Shown here: in pieces, positions 48,240 to 61,373 of the stretch
Layout of the letters: each line of letters starts with the position of its first letter
How positions within the stretch are numbered: position 1 is the first letter of the stretch
NCBI RefSeq assembly: GCF_030936135.1
Contig: NW_026777157.1
Span: 186,001 to 250,000 of the forward strand
Length of the DNA: 64,000 nucleotides
Direction: 5' to 3'
Source of the DNA: Gavia stellata
Taxonomy: Eukaryota > Chordata > Aves > Gaviiformes > Gaviidae
Notes under the pieces: generated by a model
Told to the model about the DNA's origin: nothing
What the model saw: only the letters and a program-made list of their open reading frames with translations
The model's database searches: none
Position numbers and translations under genes: made by a program

Positions 48240-49405
48240 GCAAGGGAAGTTAAGTTCAACTAAAATCCGTGGCTGGATGTCAAACTACTTACCCAGTGGT
48301 TGGCACAGACCTTGGGGCTTTCCAGATCTGTATCTCCTCTTGCTCGTGAACTAGTCCAGCTTCAAGCTCAAGAGCAACTTGCCCGCGCAGCCAGTGCTCC
48401 CACCAGTAGCTGGCCCTAGACACTTGGTGTCTCCAACCGCTGGGTCCCTGTGACCAGAGTTCCCTTCTGCCATTGCTAGCAGCCAGGCCCCTGGACCCAC
48501 CCCCCGCACTGGGTACAGAGTGAGGCCACACAGAAAAGGATTTGGGAGCGCTCTCAGAAAGAAGGTAGGACGGACTGTGGGGATTAGGCGCTGGGCTGAG
48601 TCAAAGAAGCAAACAAGTTGGCTTAAGCGCGACTAGCTCCTGGATTCCCCACCCCCACCCCCTTCTCTCCATTTTCCGTGCTTATACAGCCCCCTCAGCT
48701 TCCTCAACTCCTCTTTCTCTGCCCTTGTCTCCTCCCAAACAAGGGACCTAGCCCCGCTTCTTTTTCCCCCCTTGCTCCCAGGTTTGCTACATCTGTGAAT
48801 GGATTTGGTGTTGCAGGTGCTCTTAGCTAGGTCACCTTGGACTTCCACGCCATTACTGATGGGGTTTCCTGGGTACTGCTGGCCCTGCCAGATTCCTCTC
48901 CCCAAAATGAGCCCAACTCTCCCTTCAATTATCTGTGAAGTGGGGCCACCTCTCACATCAATCCCCCTCAACTGCCCGTGAAATCTGGCTCTTCCTCATG
49001 GCACTGTAACTCCTGTCAGCTGCTCAGTCTGTTCTCTACGGTCAGCAATTTCTCTTGTCACGCTCAGGAGTTTTGCACAGGCCGTTCAGTGAGCTAAGGC
49101 TTACGCCAGGCCCTAATCGGCAGCTTGTGTGCCTTAATGCACACCCCCAAAGTCATCTGCATGTCCCATCATTTCTTCCCTATCCTCGTTCTAGCCACAG
49201 TGTGCCAGTCTTCTCCATCTCACGCTGGCTCTGAGAACCCTCCTCTCTGACCAGGGACGGTTTCAGCCCTTTTGAGTGGCTCTTTCCCTTTGTGCCCTAC
49301 TTGACTGCCTGCGGCCTCGTTTTGCAGGCGCCGGGCGTGGAAGTCCTTGCCTTGCCCGGGAGACTGAATTGGACTGAAGCATGGTTAGCTGTGAAAATTG
49401 GCAAT
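48240..49405. repeat. Paralogous 3' flank of acrosin copy B
   Basis: Aligns with 35,330-36,483 throughout. The last 190 bp (from about 49,220) also align closely with 10,620 onward in unit A, whereas the part before 49,220 does not occur in unit A. This places the unit A breakpoint. Confidence 0.75.
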
Positions 49406-49411
49406 TTTATT
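49406..49411 (-). terminator. Polyadenylation signal of acrosin copy B
   Basis: Minus-strand AATAAA, placed as in the other acrosin-like copies, about 85 bases past the last exon stop. Confidence 0.65.
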
Positions 49412-49495
49412 GGAAGAACTGAGTCAGCTTCAGCACTGCCAAGGAAATGGCGGTGGTACGCTGCCGGCTGCACTGGATCCTGTCCATCCTGCTGC

Positions 49496-51401
49496 TCAGG
49501 CCTTTGTCCCCCTTAGGAACTGCAGGAGCTCCTGCAGCAGTTTAAAGAATTGCACCAGCCTCTGGAGTGGAAATGGGCAGGGTGTAAATGTGCCCGATTG
49601 AGTTGGTATCGGTCTTGGCCTCTGAAAGGGGCTTGAGGTGAAGCCTGGCTGTGGCGTTGGAGTAGCCGTTACTGCTGGGCGCAGTCCCATCTGTGCCAGG
49701 ATCCAGTCGTAAAAGTGCTGCGCGGAGGCGTAGACTCCGGGCCGTCTTGCTCTCGGCACAGCCTTTCCCCCAGCTGGTGACTCCAACGAGACAGAAGTAG
49801 TCTGCATCGTTATCTTGGCAGACGAGAGGACCACCGCTGTCGCCCTGCAGCGGAGGAGAGAGGACAAAGGCGGTGTTGGGTGGCCTCTGTCAGCACTACG
49901 GCTGGCTCCTTCTCTCTCACAGCACCTGCCAGAGCTGTGCTCTGAGGCACAGAAAGGCCCCGCTCAGGTGCCGGGGCCTACAGGAGCTTGTGTGGGAGGG
50001 GGTCGTGGGCCTGTAAGGTAGGGCTCTGTGGAGGAATGGCTTAGTAACAAGGGACACGATCTGATTCCCATGAGCAACCCAGTCTCTGATGAGGGGAAAG
50101 GCTCAGAGGAAACCGTTAACTGTCCTTGAAAGCCTGTTGTGATAAGAGACAGTGGAATGGTAAACAAGAAGGAGCTACATTCGCGAAGAGGAGAGGTGCT
50201 CTTGTGCGCGCACAAGAGCACTGTACCAATCTCACTCGCCGCCTTGGTGCGTGAACAGAGGCTGTAAGCCAATCAGACAACTGTTGCGGACGCGTGTTCT
50301 TGGCATCTGTCTATATATACTCTGTAAGCTTGAATAAAGGGGAGAACGACTATACTCATATTGAGATTCCATCGTTACTCCGGGTCCGTCTCCCACTCCA
50401 ACACGGCTCTCTCTCATCTCTGCACAGCGATCCTGCGTGTGTGGAACGCACATGCTCCAGGCTTGGGATGTGGAGCTGCGTGCTGCCAAGAGCACTGGAT
50501 GGGCTTTGTGGGCAGAGTCGCAGGCCTCTGGGGCAAGGGGGGCACTGGGCAAGGAGCTGCAGGTGGGGAAGGGGAGGTCAGCCCCAGCAGCGGTGGGGAC
50601 CCAGCGGTGGGAGGGTGACTTGCCAGGCAAAGCACGCGCTGGGGTCTGCGTGGGACGGTTGTGAGAGGGCTGCCTGTGCTGCTGGGGCTTGACTCGTAGC
50701 ACGCTCCTACCTGGCAGGTGTCGATGCCACCCTGCGCATAGCCAGCACGCAGGTTGTGGGTGTGGATGGCCCCTCTGTACCACCCGCTGCTGTTACAGAG
50801 GTTGACATCAATGAGGCAGACCTTGGCCTCCTGCAGGACATCAGTTGATCCTCCAGCTGCGAGCACAGAGAGGAATTAACACCAGGCAGCTCGTTGCCAT
50901 TTCTCCTCCCCTGTCTGGGTGAAGCCCTTCCCTAGGGCTTGGCTTTGCACCTTGAAGGCACTGTACCGGTGGTCCCCTTGTGCCTCCCTTTGGGGAATGG
51001 CTCAGGCCCATCTCTCTAGAGGCATGCGTCCCCGCAGCCTGACTCTGGCTTTCGCCTCTACTCTCAGGAAGCCCAACCCGTCTCCCCTGCGTGCCAAACT
51101 TGCGCTCAGGACACGAGTACTTTTTGGGAACTCACATCTTGCAGTCGTGGAACCCCAGCCGCTGGCGTAGCAGGCTGTCAGCTCTGACACTCTCAGCGAG
51201 GCGTCGGGCACACAGGCAAGCTGGATGGAGTAGCTGCACTGCACAGGCCGGTCCAGTTCCAGCAGGGCGATGTCGTTCCTCTGCGTGATGTTACTGTAGT
51301 GCTCGTGAACCAGTAGCCGCTTGATATTGCGCACTTGGGCCTCAGGGCCCAGCTGAGGCAACCGGGTGGCCCCGATCACCACGCGCCACATGGTGATGTG
51401 C
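49496..51401 (-). pseudogene. ACR-like: Acrosin-like serine protease, exons 3-5 only (copy B)
   Basis: Exons lie at 51,401-51,136, 50,856-50,711 and 49,844-49,496, each offset 38,593 from copy A. The catalytic Asp (NDIALLELD) and Ser (GDSGGP) are kept. The same one-base insertion after [10 protein letters not shown] (near 49,755) shifts the C-terminus out of frame. Unlike copy A, the exon 3 donor is a normal GT (51,135-51,134). Exons 1-2 are replaced by minisatellite from about 51,518. Small differences from A include [11 protein letters not shown] instead of CKD. Not functional as read, because signal peptide and catalytic His are absent. Confidence 0.88.
50027..50403 (+). mobile_element. 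Solo LTR in the acrosin intron (copy B)
   Basis: Same 377-bp LTR, position and orientation as at 11,434-11,810, including the 26-bp palindrome (50,196-50,221). The 5' target copy is GGGCTC (50,021-50,026); the 3' copy has changed to CGGCTC. Confidence 0.85.
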
Positions 51402-51517
51402 CTGGAAGGCAGAGGGAGAGAGGGGTGAGAGGGAGCGGAGCCATGTGCTGCAGCAGCCCTGCAGTTGCCTGTCTTCTGCTTCATAATGGAAAGGGGAAAG
51501 CAGCGCTACGGAGGGCG

Positions 51518-53222
51518 TGACTGCCATAAAGGGCTCCTATAAAAAAAATGGTGAACCACTGCAAACAAGCCCAAGGGTGAAGCGCTCCGAAAGCCCCCCA
51601 GCGTGGAGCGCTCCCAAAATAATACCAAACACTGCAGGCATCCCACACACACAAAAAAAAGAATGGTACAGGATTCCCCCAAAAAGGTAATGGTGACAAG
51701 CTCCCAAAAGCCACAATGGTGAGGCACTCCTGCGGGGCTGCACTCCAGAAATCCTAGGTATTGTAATGTTCCAAAAAACAGCAAAACCATAAAGAGCTCC
51801 CAAAAAGCAAGATCGTGAAGCCCTCCAGCAAGCCCCAGGGTGCTAAGTTCCAAAAAAGTACCAGGCTGCAGAGCTCCAAACAAGGCCCAGGATGCCCGAC
51901 TCCCGAAAATACCAAACGCACACTGCAGAATCTCCCCCCAGAAAAACCCCAAATGGTGCAGGGACGCCTTCCAAAACACCACCAAACGGTGCAGGACTCC
52001 CCCCAAAAAACACCCAACAGTGAAGGACTCCCGCAAAAAAACACCCAAAGGTGCAGGACTCCCCCCCAAAAATTAGTGGTGAACGGCTCCCAAAAATCCA
52101 AATGGTGCTGCACTCCCCCGGAGCAGTGACATGAAGGCCTCAAAAAATCCCGCGTTTTGTAATATTCCAAAACATAGCAAAACCATGAAGGCCTCCAAAA
52201 CACACAATGGTGAAGCCCTCCAAACAAGCCCCAGGGTGCAGAGCTCAAAAAAAGTGCCGGGTTGGAGACTCCCAAACACCCCAAATGATGCAGGACTCCC
52301 TGAAAAAAACCCCAAATGGTGCAGGAGTCCCTCCCAAAAAATCCAAATGGTGCAAGACTCGCCAGAAAAAAAAAAAAAAACCCTAAACGGTTTGCACTCC
52401 TCCGGGGCAGCACAGTGAAGCACTCCAAGGATCCTGGGTTTTGTAATATTCCAGAAAATAGCAAAGCCATAAAGGGCTCCAAACAACAGAATGGTGAAGC
52501 CCTCCAACAAGCCCCAGGGTGCTGAGTTCCAAGTAAGTACCAGGCTGCAGAGCTTCTAAAAAGCCCCAGGGTGCAGTAGTCCTAAAAAAACCAACAAACA
52601 CTGCAGAATCTCTCCCAAAAAAAACTCCAAACAGTACAGTACTCCTTCCAAAACTACACCAAACACTGCATGATTCCCCAAAGAAACACCCAACGGTGCA
52701 GGACTCCCCCCAGAAAACACACCCAAAGGTGCAGGACTCCCCCCAGAAAACACACCCAAAGGTGCAGGACTCCCCCCCAAAAATTAACGGTGAACGGCTC
52801 CCAAAAATCCAAATGGTGCTGCACTCCCCCGGAGCAGTGACATGAAGGCCTCAAAAAATCCCGCGTTTTGTAATATTCCAAAACATAGCAAAACCATGAA
52901 GGCCTCCAAAACACACAATGGTGAAGCCCTCCAAACAAGCCCCAGGGTGCAGAGCTCAAAAAAAGTGCCGGGTTGGAGACTCCCAAACACCCCAAATGAT
53001 GCAGGACTCCCCAGAAAAACATGCAAATGGTGCAGGAGTCCCCCCCAAAAAAAACCCTACATGGTGCAAGACTTACCAGGAAAACAAAAAAGAAACGGTT
53101 TGCCCTCCTCTGGGGTGGAACAGTGAAGCACTCCAAGAATTCCCCGTTTTGTAATATTCCCCAAAATAGCAAAGCCATAAAGGGCTCCAAAAAACAAAAT
53201 GGTGAACCACTGAAAACATGCC
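51518..53222. repeat. About 30-bp minisatellite, block 1 (unit B), expanded
   Basis: Corresponds to 12,925-13,915 but is about 713 bp longer. The segment near 52,080-52,300 is repeated near 52,791-53,010 at a spacing of 711 bp, so one multi-unit stretch was duplicated here. A run of about 15 A at 52,366 is also specific to B. Confidence 0.85.
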
Positions 53223-54480
53223 TGTCACGTTACAAGGACTGAGCAATTTGGCAGAAAATAAACCCCCGTGCGTTCCAGCTTGTCCTCAGATATCAGAGGG
53301 GCTGGGGGCGGCTAGGCTTAGATTCTGGGTGGTGCCCATTTCCTGTATTACAAGTCCGATCGTGTTCTATATAAACATATATACACACACACACACTCAT
53401 ATATAGATAGATAGATATAATCTTAACGATTACGGATGCACTTGTAACTCCATACACTTTCAGTCTAGCCACGTTGCATGAACTAGCACGGCCACCCTTA
53501 AGGAATTTAACTGCGTTCAATGAGAACTCTTACTGCCCACAAAGGTGGTACAGATAGTTTGAATATGAGTAATACAGCCTGGCTACAAGCGCGCTAGATC
53601 ACAAAACACGTGGTATAGCCAAGTGTTAGTATGCGAAAGATAGCCACCTACAAGCACATTAAATCACAAAACAACTCTACAGAGGTTGCCAAATCTCCCG
53701 GGGGGGGACACACTTGGTATAGCCAAGTGTCCAAATCTTACTCAGAGGCATCCCTCTGGGGGGGAAGAGAGGTTCAGCCCGTCGACTGATCCCAGATGTC
53801 AGAGCAGGTCTGCGATGGTATCTTCCCTAACATCCCTCCTCTCTTAAGCTTTTATACTATTCTTACTTTACAGGTGGAGCTTGAGTGACTCTAGTCATAT
53901 TTGTCTTTGTTGTAATTGGTGTAAAAGTTTCTCGCTTTGCTTTTAAAGGTAGAGACCAAGAAAAATTCAGAGCACAGGCTCAGCGAGGGGTGGTTGCACC
54001 TTGGAGGTGGGTAGCTTTGGGATGGAGGTGCGTTTTTTAGTATTATAATGAGATTATAATGAGTATTTTGTCAAAAGGTGAGAGACTGTCGGCCCATTCC
54101 CAGGCACTCCGCTACACACCATTACACACACTAAATAGGTTATTGTATCTTTGTACAATAGCATTGTCTTTGACCAGGTACCTATCCTAGTTATCAGGGT
54201 GAGTCTCCATCGCATTGTTCCATAGCACCTTCCAGTTCCTGTCTTATCACAGAGCCTGGCCGCGGTGTCTCTACTCTGCTCCACCCTCTGTACAGTTTCT
54301 CTTAGAGTCAGCACACCAAGCTCCCCTGGCATTGCCAACACCTAAGGTTGCCTAGGGAACTTCTGCGGGATGGAACTCTTGCATGACCACCCCGAAAGTT
54401 TCTTCAGTGCTGTACCTTTCCTAAAAATGCAAATATACATTTAATTTCCAAGTCACCTCCAGCAATAATTCCACAATGCC
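53223..54480 (-). mobile_element. LTR/ERV-derived insert (unit B)
   Basis: Counterpart of 13,920-15,165 with few differences, for example extra CA repeats near 53,384. The same caution about identity applies. Confidence 0.45.
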
Positions 54481-55165
54481 CAAGGGTGAAGAGCTCCGAA
54501 AACCCACCAGGGTGGAGTGCTCCTAAAACAATACCAAACACTGCAGGAGTCCCACCAAAAAAAAGATGCAGGAATCCCCCAAAAAGGTAACGGTGACCAG
54601 CTCCCCAAACCCAAAATGGTGAGGCACTCCTGCGGGGCAGCAGGCTGAGGCACTCCAGAAACCCCGGCTTTTGTAATGTTCCAAAAACCAGCAAAGCCCT
54701 AAAGGGCTCCAGAAAACAAAACAGTGAACCCTTCAAACAAGCCCCATGGTGCAGAGTCCCAAAAAAGTACCGGGCTGGAGAGCTTCAAAACAGACCCAGG
54801 GTGCAGGACTCCACAAAATACACCAAACAGTTCAGAAACTGCCCCCAAAGGGTGCAGGAGTCCCCCAGAAAAACACCAAACGGTGCAGGACTCCCCCAGA
54901 AAGATAAGTGAATGATTCCCAAAAAACAAATCGTCAGGCACTCCTGCCGGGTGGCGCGGTGAGGCACTCCAAAAAAACGAAATGGTGAAGCATTCCAAAA
55001 AAGCCCCGGGGTGGAGAGCTCCAAAACACCCAAGTGATGGAGCGCTCCCAAAAAGCCCCATGGTGAAGCGCTCCCAAAAAGCCCCCGACAGAAAGCTCCA
55101 AAAGCGCCACACAGTGCAGGACTGCGAGAAAAGCCCCACGGTGCAGTAAAGCACTCCTCCAGAGC
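54481..55165. repeat. About 30-bp minisatellite, block 2 (unit B), contracted
   Basis: Counterpart of 15,166-17,030 but about 1,168 bp shorter: the text at about 54,970 joins the equivalent of A 15,656 to the equivalent of A 16,848. The junction lies within similar CACTCCAAA words. Confidence 0.85.
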
Positions 55166-55960
55166 CATATGCTGATGTGCTCCTCACATGCTTCAAAACT
55201 AGCGTGGGCAATCCTAGATTGGGGGCAATCCTAGAAAACAGCAGTGGAATAGGTATTTTTATTCCCTTTCGGAAATTCCCAGCCAACAACTCTACAATGC
55301 TCCTGCCAATCTCCTAAAGACAGTCATTCCTAGCAAGTCCTGTCAAAAGTCCTTGAATGCATCCCAATTCTTCATCTCCTAGGGGTTCCTGGGAAATTCC
55401 TCATTTCTCCCTCCTTTTGCTGTGCCAGAGAGCCACACTACACATTTCCACAACGGAAAGGCTGCCTGCGCAGAGCCAGACTGCACCTGAGGGGGACACA
55501 AATGCCACACCTCTTCCCAGACCCCTGCTATTTATTGCACAGGGATTAGTCCATTCTGTGGCCAACTGCTCTTCATGCTTCCTAGAGAGCTTTCACCCTT
55601 CACAGGTGGCACCTCCACAGGGGCACAACCCACTTCTCTGCCTTTGAGGAAACCCGCAACCCACAGGCGGCCCTTTCTCGCTGAGATACAAGGTGGCCCC
55701 CAAAACATTCCCCTCAGCCCCTTCAAATGACCACCTGCAGAGCTCCCAGTTCACCTGGGAGCCACCTCTCTGCTCCTCTGGTCACTCTCACCTCGCCCTC
55801 GCTGTTCACCTGCTACCCAAGCAGCACAAAGTCCACGTCCGTGGCAATGCAGAAGGCTCAGCCGAGCTCCCCAGGCTGAAGCTAGAAGACATTCACACAG
55901 CAGAGCCTCGGCGGATGGACAAAAGCGTTTGGACTATGTCCCTGCTTGCCATCTATAGCT
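55166..55960. other. Unassigned single-copy-like DNA of unit B
   Basis: Counterpart of 17,031-17,815; nothing recognised. Confidence 0.45.
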
Positions 55961-55965
55961 TGACT

Positions 55966-57475
55966 AGAACTTGACAGTATGTTACCTGCCTACACTCAGA
56001 AGAGTCTGGCTGAGGGGTTTGCATCTGTGAACGGGGCATAAACAAGACAGTATGTATTTTACACGGAAACAAAATAGCCTCACCTTGCTTAGCTGAAGCT
56101 TGCTTCATTTCCTTTACATTGTCTGTACATTGCATATATTCTACATACGGAACAAGTCCTGCATTGCCCAAGCGAGGCAACTTCTGCCTGCATGTAAAAT
56201 ACACACAGCTAGGACACCACCTAGGTACCTCCATACGCATAGAATATACACAGAAAACATGCAGCAAGTATAAACAGAATATAGACGGAGAGACACAGAG
56301 AGATGCATCCAAATACATGTCTTTCGTCAACACAGAGAAACACCCCCACCCCCCCCGCACGGTCTATACAGAACATCCACAGACATGATACACTATCTGC
56401 AGGAAGAGAAGCCTCAGCTGACCTCATCTCACTGAGGCTTTTTTCCTCTCTCTATTCAGAAGACAGAGTATCTACACATAAAAATAGTATACAGACACAG
56501 GAAGCACAACCATGTAGATGCACTCTCTGCACAGAACACACACATAGAACGTGCAGAATAGACGTACAGTGTGTCAGCTGCATACGGACTGCACAAAGCA
56601 GACAGACAGGTGAGGGGAAGTTACGCTTTATGTCCAGCATGAATGTTGATGTCTTTCTGTGGAGTCAATACTGTCTCTACATGGAACGCAGCCATTTTCA
56701 AGGCCAACGGAGGAAGGGCATTTCTCTCTGTGTGTGGAGCGTATGCTGTCCTGACTTGGAACACATGCACATGGATACACATACTTTACGCATACACGGA
56801 ATATACGCACACAAGGTGATGAGAGGCTTTTCTGTCTGCACAGAGACTATATGGGCTAAATGTAATACACGTACATAGAAAAGCAGTGCCTCGCCTACCT
56901 CGACATCGAATACCAACCATCTGCGTACACGCAACATACCTGCAACAAGGGGAAGCTTTTCTGTTGCTATACAGACTACATACTGTCTTCCTCACCACTG
57001 CGCATGGACAGGCAAAGCCAGGCTTGCTTGCTCAGCATGTATCAGGCTATACTCTGCCTATCAGAAAAGAGACAGGGAGGCTTTTCTCTCCAGATACAGA
57101 CTGTATTTTGTCTGTAGATAGACTGTATGCAGGCAAAGCATGTCTAGTCATAGACTAGATACTGCCAAGGCAGGGCTTTTTGGTCTGCTTATACAGTGTA
57201 CGCTGGCCGTATAGAGGACAGAAACCAACAGAAGGGTGAGGTGGGGCGATAGCTTTCTCTCACCGTACAGACTGTAAAAATGGCTGTACGGAGAATACAC
57301 ATGGAGAGCACCGCACTCTGCCTGTATGGGGAATAGAGGCTGTTTATGGAGTAGAGATGCCTCTGTACTTAGAACATGCACTGCTCATCTGCACAACAGA
57401 CCCAGAGAGGCAGGGGAAGGTGGGGGGCTCCTGCCCCTACACAGGTGATGCCCTCTTTGTAGAGCACAGGCAGAA
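55966..57475. repeat. Degenerate long-unit tandem repeat (unit B)
   Basis: Counterpart of 17,820-19,560. It lacks 234 bp after about 57,318. Confidence 0.55.
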
Positions 57476-57789
57476 GGGTGAGGCAAGGCGAGGCTGCAAG
57501 AGGGCTGTCAGTTATCAGAGCCCTCCTCTTGCAGCTACGGAGAGGCATCCTTCTGCCAACCTGACCTGAAGTCTCAAGTGGCTGCAGCTCACTGGGTGCT
57601 CAGGGCCATGCTGCTCCAGGGAGGCTGATGAAGCTCATCAGGCCCTCATCCCCACAACATCCAGGGGGAAGAGCCCCTCACCCTGGCAGGGCTGTCCTCA
57701 GGAAGGCTCAAGTAGGAGCAAACACATCCTGCTGCTTAGCACCATCGGGCTGGTGGCACAGTCAGGACTTCGGCTCCTATGACCACAGG
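57476..57789. other. Unassigned junction before the ERV (unit B)
   Basis: Counterpart of 19,561-19,879; nothing recognised. Confidence 0.4.
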
Positions 57790-57797
57790 ACCCTTCT

Positions 57798-58152
57798 TTG
57801 AGGAGCACAAGGAATAAGGACTGCTGGCCCAGGGACAGGGCTTCCTTGACTGAGCAGGCAAGAGAGTCTCTGCTAGCATATGCTTTGCCCAGCAATACCT
57901 CAGCGCAAAAGGCAGAGCTGACAGCCTTGACGAAGGCGTTAGAACTGAGCGAAGGAAAGAGAGTAAACATTTGGACTGACTCAAAGGATGCTTTTGGTGT
58001 AGTACGTGTCCATGGGATATTATGGAAAGAAAGAGGACTATTATCCTCTCAAAGGGGCAAACATCAAATACAAAGAGGAAATACTGGAATTGTTCCAAGC
58101 AGTCCAGAGACCGATCAAAGCGGCAATCGTGCACTGTAAAGCACATCAATCA
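57798..58152 (+). pseudogene. pol (fragment): ERV RNase H remnant (unit B)
   Basis: Same frame and motifs as 19,886-20,240 (TDSKDAF acidic site). The AEL motif reads AELTALTKAL instead of AELIALTKAL. The frame is lost downstream at the same place. Confidence 0.8.
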
Positions 58153-58229
58153 GGAAACAGGAAAGAAGCTATAGGGAACAATTAGCTGATAGAACAGCTA
58201 AAGGAATAGCACAAAGGAATGCCTTACAA

Positions 58230-58972
58230 ATGGCATTAATTCCTACAAAGAACATTACATTACCAAAAGAGAAACCTCAATATTCGGAGGAAGATGAGAA
58301 ACTAGGGAAGTTATTAGACGCAAAAAGGAATTTAGCAGGATGGTGGGTCACAGTTCAGGGACAGGTAGTAATTCCCCCACTTCCGATGAGAGAAATATTA
58401 CAAACAAAACATAAAGAGTGCCATTGGGGTCCAGAAGCATTAGTCACCTTTTTAAAGAGATATGTGGTGTCTCTAAGAATGTTAGAAGTGGCTCAAATGA
58501 TTTCTGCCAAGTGTGAGATTTGTTTGCGAAACAATCCGGTGGTAAAGAGAAGACTTCCAATGGGAACCTTGAAATCGGGAGTACAACCTGGAGATTATTG
58601 GCAACTTGATTTTTCAAAATTACCCAGACAAAAAGGGTATCGATACATTCTGGTGGGGGTTGATACTTTTACAGAATGGCCTCAAGCTTTTCCTTGTCAG
58701 ACCAATCAAGCAAAGAAAATCATTAAATGGTTGTTACAAAAAATAATTCCAAGATTTGGAGCACCTATTGGAATATCTTCTGATAGAGGCCCACATTTTG
58801 TTGCAGATGTAGTACAAAATCTTAGCAAAGTTCTGGGAATTACCTGAAATTTACGTACCCCCTGGAGGCCTCAATCGAGTGGAAAAGCAGAAAGAATGAA
58901 TCAGACATTAAAAAGGCAAATTAGCAAAATACATCGGGAGACAAATTGGCTACTACAACTAGTGAACTGGCT
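58230..58972 (+). pseudogene. pol (fragment): ERV integrase remnant (unit B)
   Basis: Zinc-binding and catalytic core motifs as in unit A; in-frame TGA at 58,845-58,847 and loss of the C-terminus near 58,950. Confidence 0.85.
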
Positions 58973-60110
58973 AAATTGCAACAGCCTTTGCAATCTTCCC
59001 TATTGGCTTTAGAAACTAATCAGTGGCTGTTGTCAAACATAGTACCAAAATGGGAAAAGGTGAATGGAGACGACCAGGAAATGATTGTAGATGGACTCGG
59101 TGTGGTCCAAGATAACCTATCTTTGGCTCCCAGTTGTATCCAGGCTCAACTGTGGGCGCAATCAGTAGCTGCTTCAATCATAAGAGAGGGTGAAGAAGGC
59201 ACTCTCCCCACCAAGATTCGAAAAATAATCTGCGAGAGTGCCACTAATTTAGAGAAAAAACTCCAGTCCTGGTGGAATTTGGTAAACTTTACCTACGATC
59301 CCGTCACAAGTACAGCCACAACTTTTGTATGAACTATGCACAATGCTTCAATATATTCGACTTACCCTGTTATTGCATTAGGATTGAATCACAATGGAAC
59401 CATACTCTATCCATTTGAGCACAGAATATGAGCCCAAAAAGTGGGACAGAAATGACAAACTCTAGATTTTGAACAACAAGGGTTGTTGTACGAGAACAAC
59501 AAGGGTTCATCTGTGAAGGTAATGCAATCACAGGTCGGGATATCTGTTTAGATACTGAACAAAATGTTTGCCATTTTGAGACTCGCCCTGACGAAAACCC
59601 TGAAACACTGCTTATATATATATATATTGGTAAGGGCTGTGTATGTTTGAGAACAGCTTGTGATTTTATATCCGTAGATGATGTAGTTATAGATACTAGG
59701 AATCACTCAGATTTTTGCGTTTGTAATTTCACTGAAATCATGGGACGTGATTTTTTTTTCTTATTTGACTCCAGTCACACCTCACCAGCTCTTGCAATCT
59801 AATTATACATCAATTCAGGAACTGTTGCCTACACCCATTGGATTGAATCTCACTTTAGTGAAACAATTGCTACAACACCAGGATTTAATCAAAATTTTGA
59901 AAAAGGTCAAGGAAAATGGACAAAGAACTTGAATAACTCTTCATCACAATGTAGAAGAAATACACCGTGTTTTAGGGAGGGTGGAAAAGGATGCGGAACA
60001 TAAATGGCGGGACACTCTTTTCGGGTGGTCACCTACTGCTACAGGCATCCTAAATAAGTTATGCCACCCTATCATTGTTCTCCTGATATTGATTTTTAAT
60101 CAGTCTTGTT
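58946..60110 (+). pseudogene. env (fragment): ERV envelope remnants (unit B)
   Basis: Counterpart of 21,034-22,190. The open part near 59,747-59,932 ends earlier than in A because of a base change (TTTAATAAC to TTGAATAAC) and nearby differences. A 2-bp difference lies near 60,016. Confidence 0.65.
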
Positions 60111-60247
60111 TTATCAAGAATATATTATAAACTGGAGGATGATGAATCAATTAACTCGTTTGGCATCTATACTTGATGCACATAATCTACTTAACTGATT
60201 AAAATGAAAGTACTGAAATCATTTTCAAAACTTTCAAAGGGGGGAAT

Positions 60248-61178
60248 TGTTGTAAATACTCTGATTTTTAAAAAAATAATCACAATATGATCATATAGAA
60301 AGGTTAAATTTGATTAATAAATAAAATAAATAAAATAATAAAATACAAATGCATAAGTTAGGATTCTTAAGTTAGAAACAATAACCATAGGAACCTCACC
60401 AGGGAGTCGCTGTTCTGTACTAAGGAACCAACAGTGACGAGATGGAACGATGAAGAATCGAATAGAAAAGTCTTGTTTGAGTCCTGTGACAATGTGACCT
60501 GATACGCACCAGTGATGCGGCTTGGAAAATTCCTTACCTTTCCCATCTTGATTCGAATATCAAGAATGCCAATCAATAAATATTAATAGAAATAACCACT
60601 GATTAATTTAAGTATGGATATTGAGAGAATAGTATAATCCAGAGAGCGATTAATAAAAATTAAATTATATATATTCTGTATGAAGGTAACCAGGTATGAT
60701 TTATCTGTGATTCAATCATAAACTAACTGTTGAACAATGTAGCATTGTGAATAGGTAGAATTTGCCTGTCAAGAGAACGATAAGTTACAGGCCTGGCCCC
60801 TAAACCGAGGAAAACTTAAGAAGATTCCAAGAATGGGATTTAGCATGCGCAAAGATGGGGTTCAACTAGAGGACACCATGAGGAAGACTATGGACGACCA
60901 CCAGAGGACCTTAGATGACCACCTGCGTACCTGGAGGCGCATGCGTCACGAGCATTTACATAGACTAACGAGTTCTCGGAAACTCTATGAATATGTTAAC
61001 TGTTTCTTGGAAATATGATGAATATGTATCCTTTGATTGTCTATAACTTTTGTAGCAGAGAAACTAAACACGCACGCTAGGTGGAGTGATCCCCTGTGCG
61101 TCCAGCGCTGCACTAAAGAAGTGCCTGCTCACCTACATACATTGTGTAGATGAGTTTTTATATTACAGATTTGTAACA
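60248..61178 (+). mobile_element. LTR3, junction between ERV and the LTR1 flank
   Basis: Preceded by the ERV polypurine tract like LTR2, but followed by GGCTGGCTAACCC like LTR1. Over most of its length it matches LTR1. In the first 180 bases it shares three differences with LTR2: TTTTAAAAAAATAATC, the longer AATAAATAAA run, and TAAGGAACC. That fits a recombinant LTR with the exchange near its 5' third. Confidence 0.85.
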
Positions 61179-61373
61179 GGCTGGCTAACCCAGGGAGGAA
61201 CTGCAACCACATACACCAACATAGGCTTCTCAGACTCTGCAGGCAGGGTGCCGGGGGCAGTGAGGAGGCGTCCAGGGGACAGCAGCATGGAGCAACATCA
61301 TCTCACACCCCGTGTGTGAAAGCAGAATGACGGGGCACCCGTCTCCACCCTCCGCTGGACTCCTTGCCCACAG

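Larger units (their letters stand above)
57790..61178 (+). mobile_element. 5'-truncated endogenous retrovirus (unit B)
   Basis: Same order and damage as 19,880-23,274: RNase H (57,798-58,152), integrase (58,230-58,972), envelope remnants (58,946-60,110), polypurine tract and LTR3. Differences are few: single-base changes and small indels. It shares the truncation point and the in-frame integrase stop. Confidence 0.85.
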
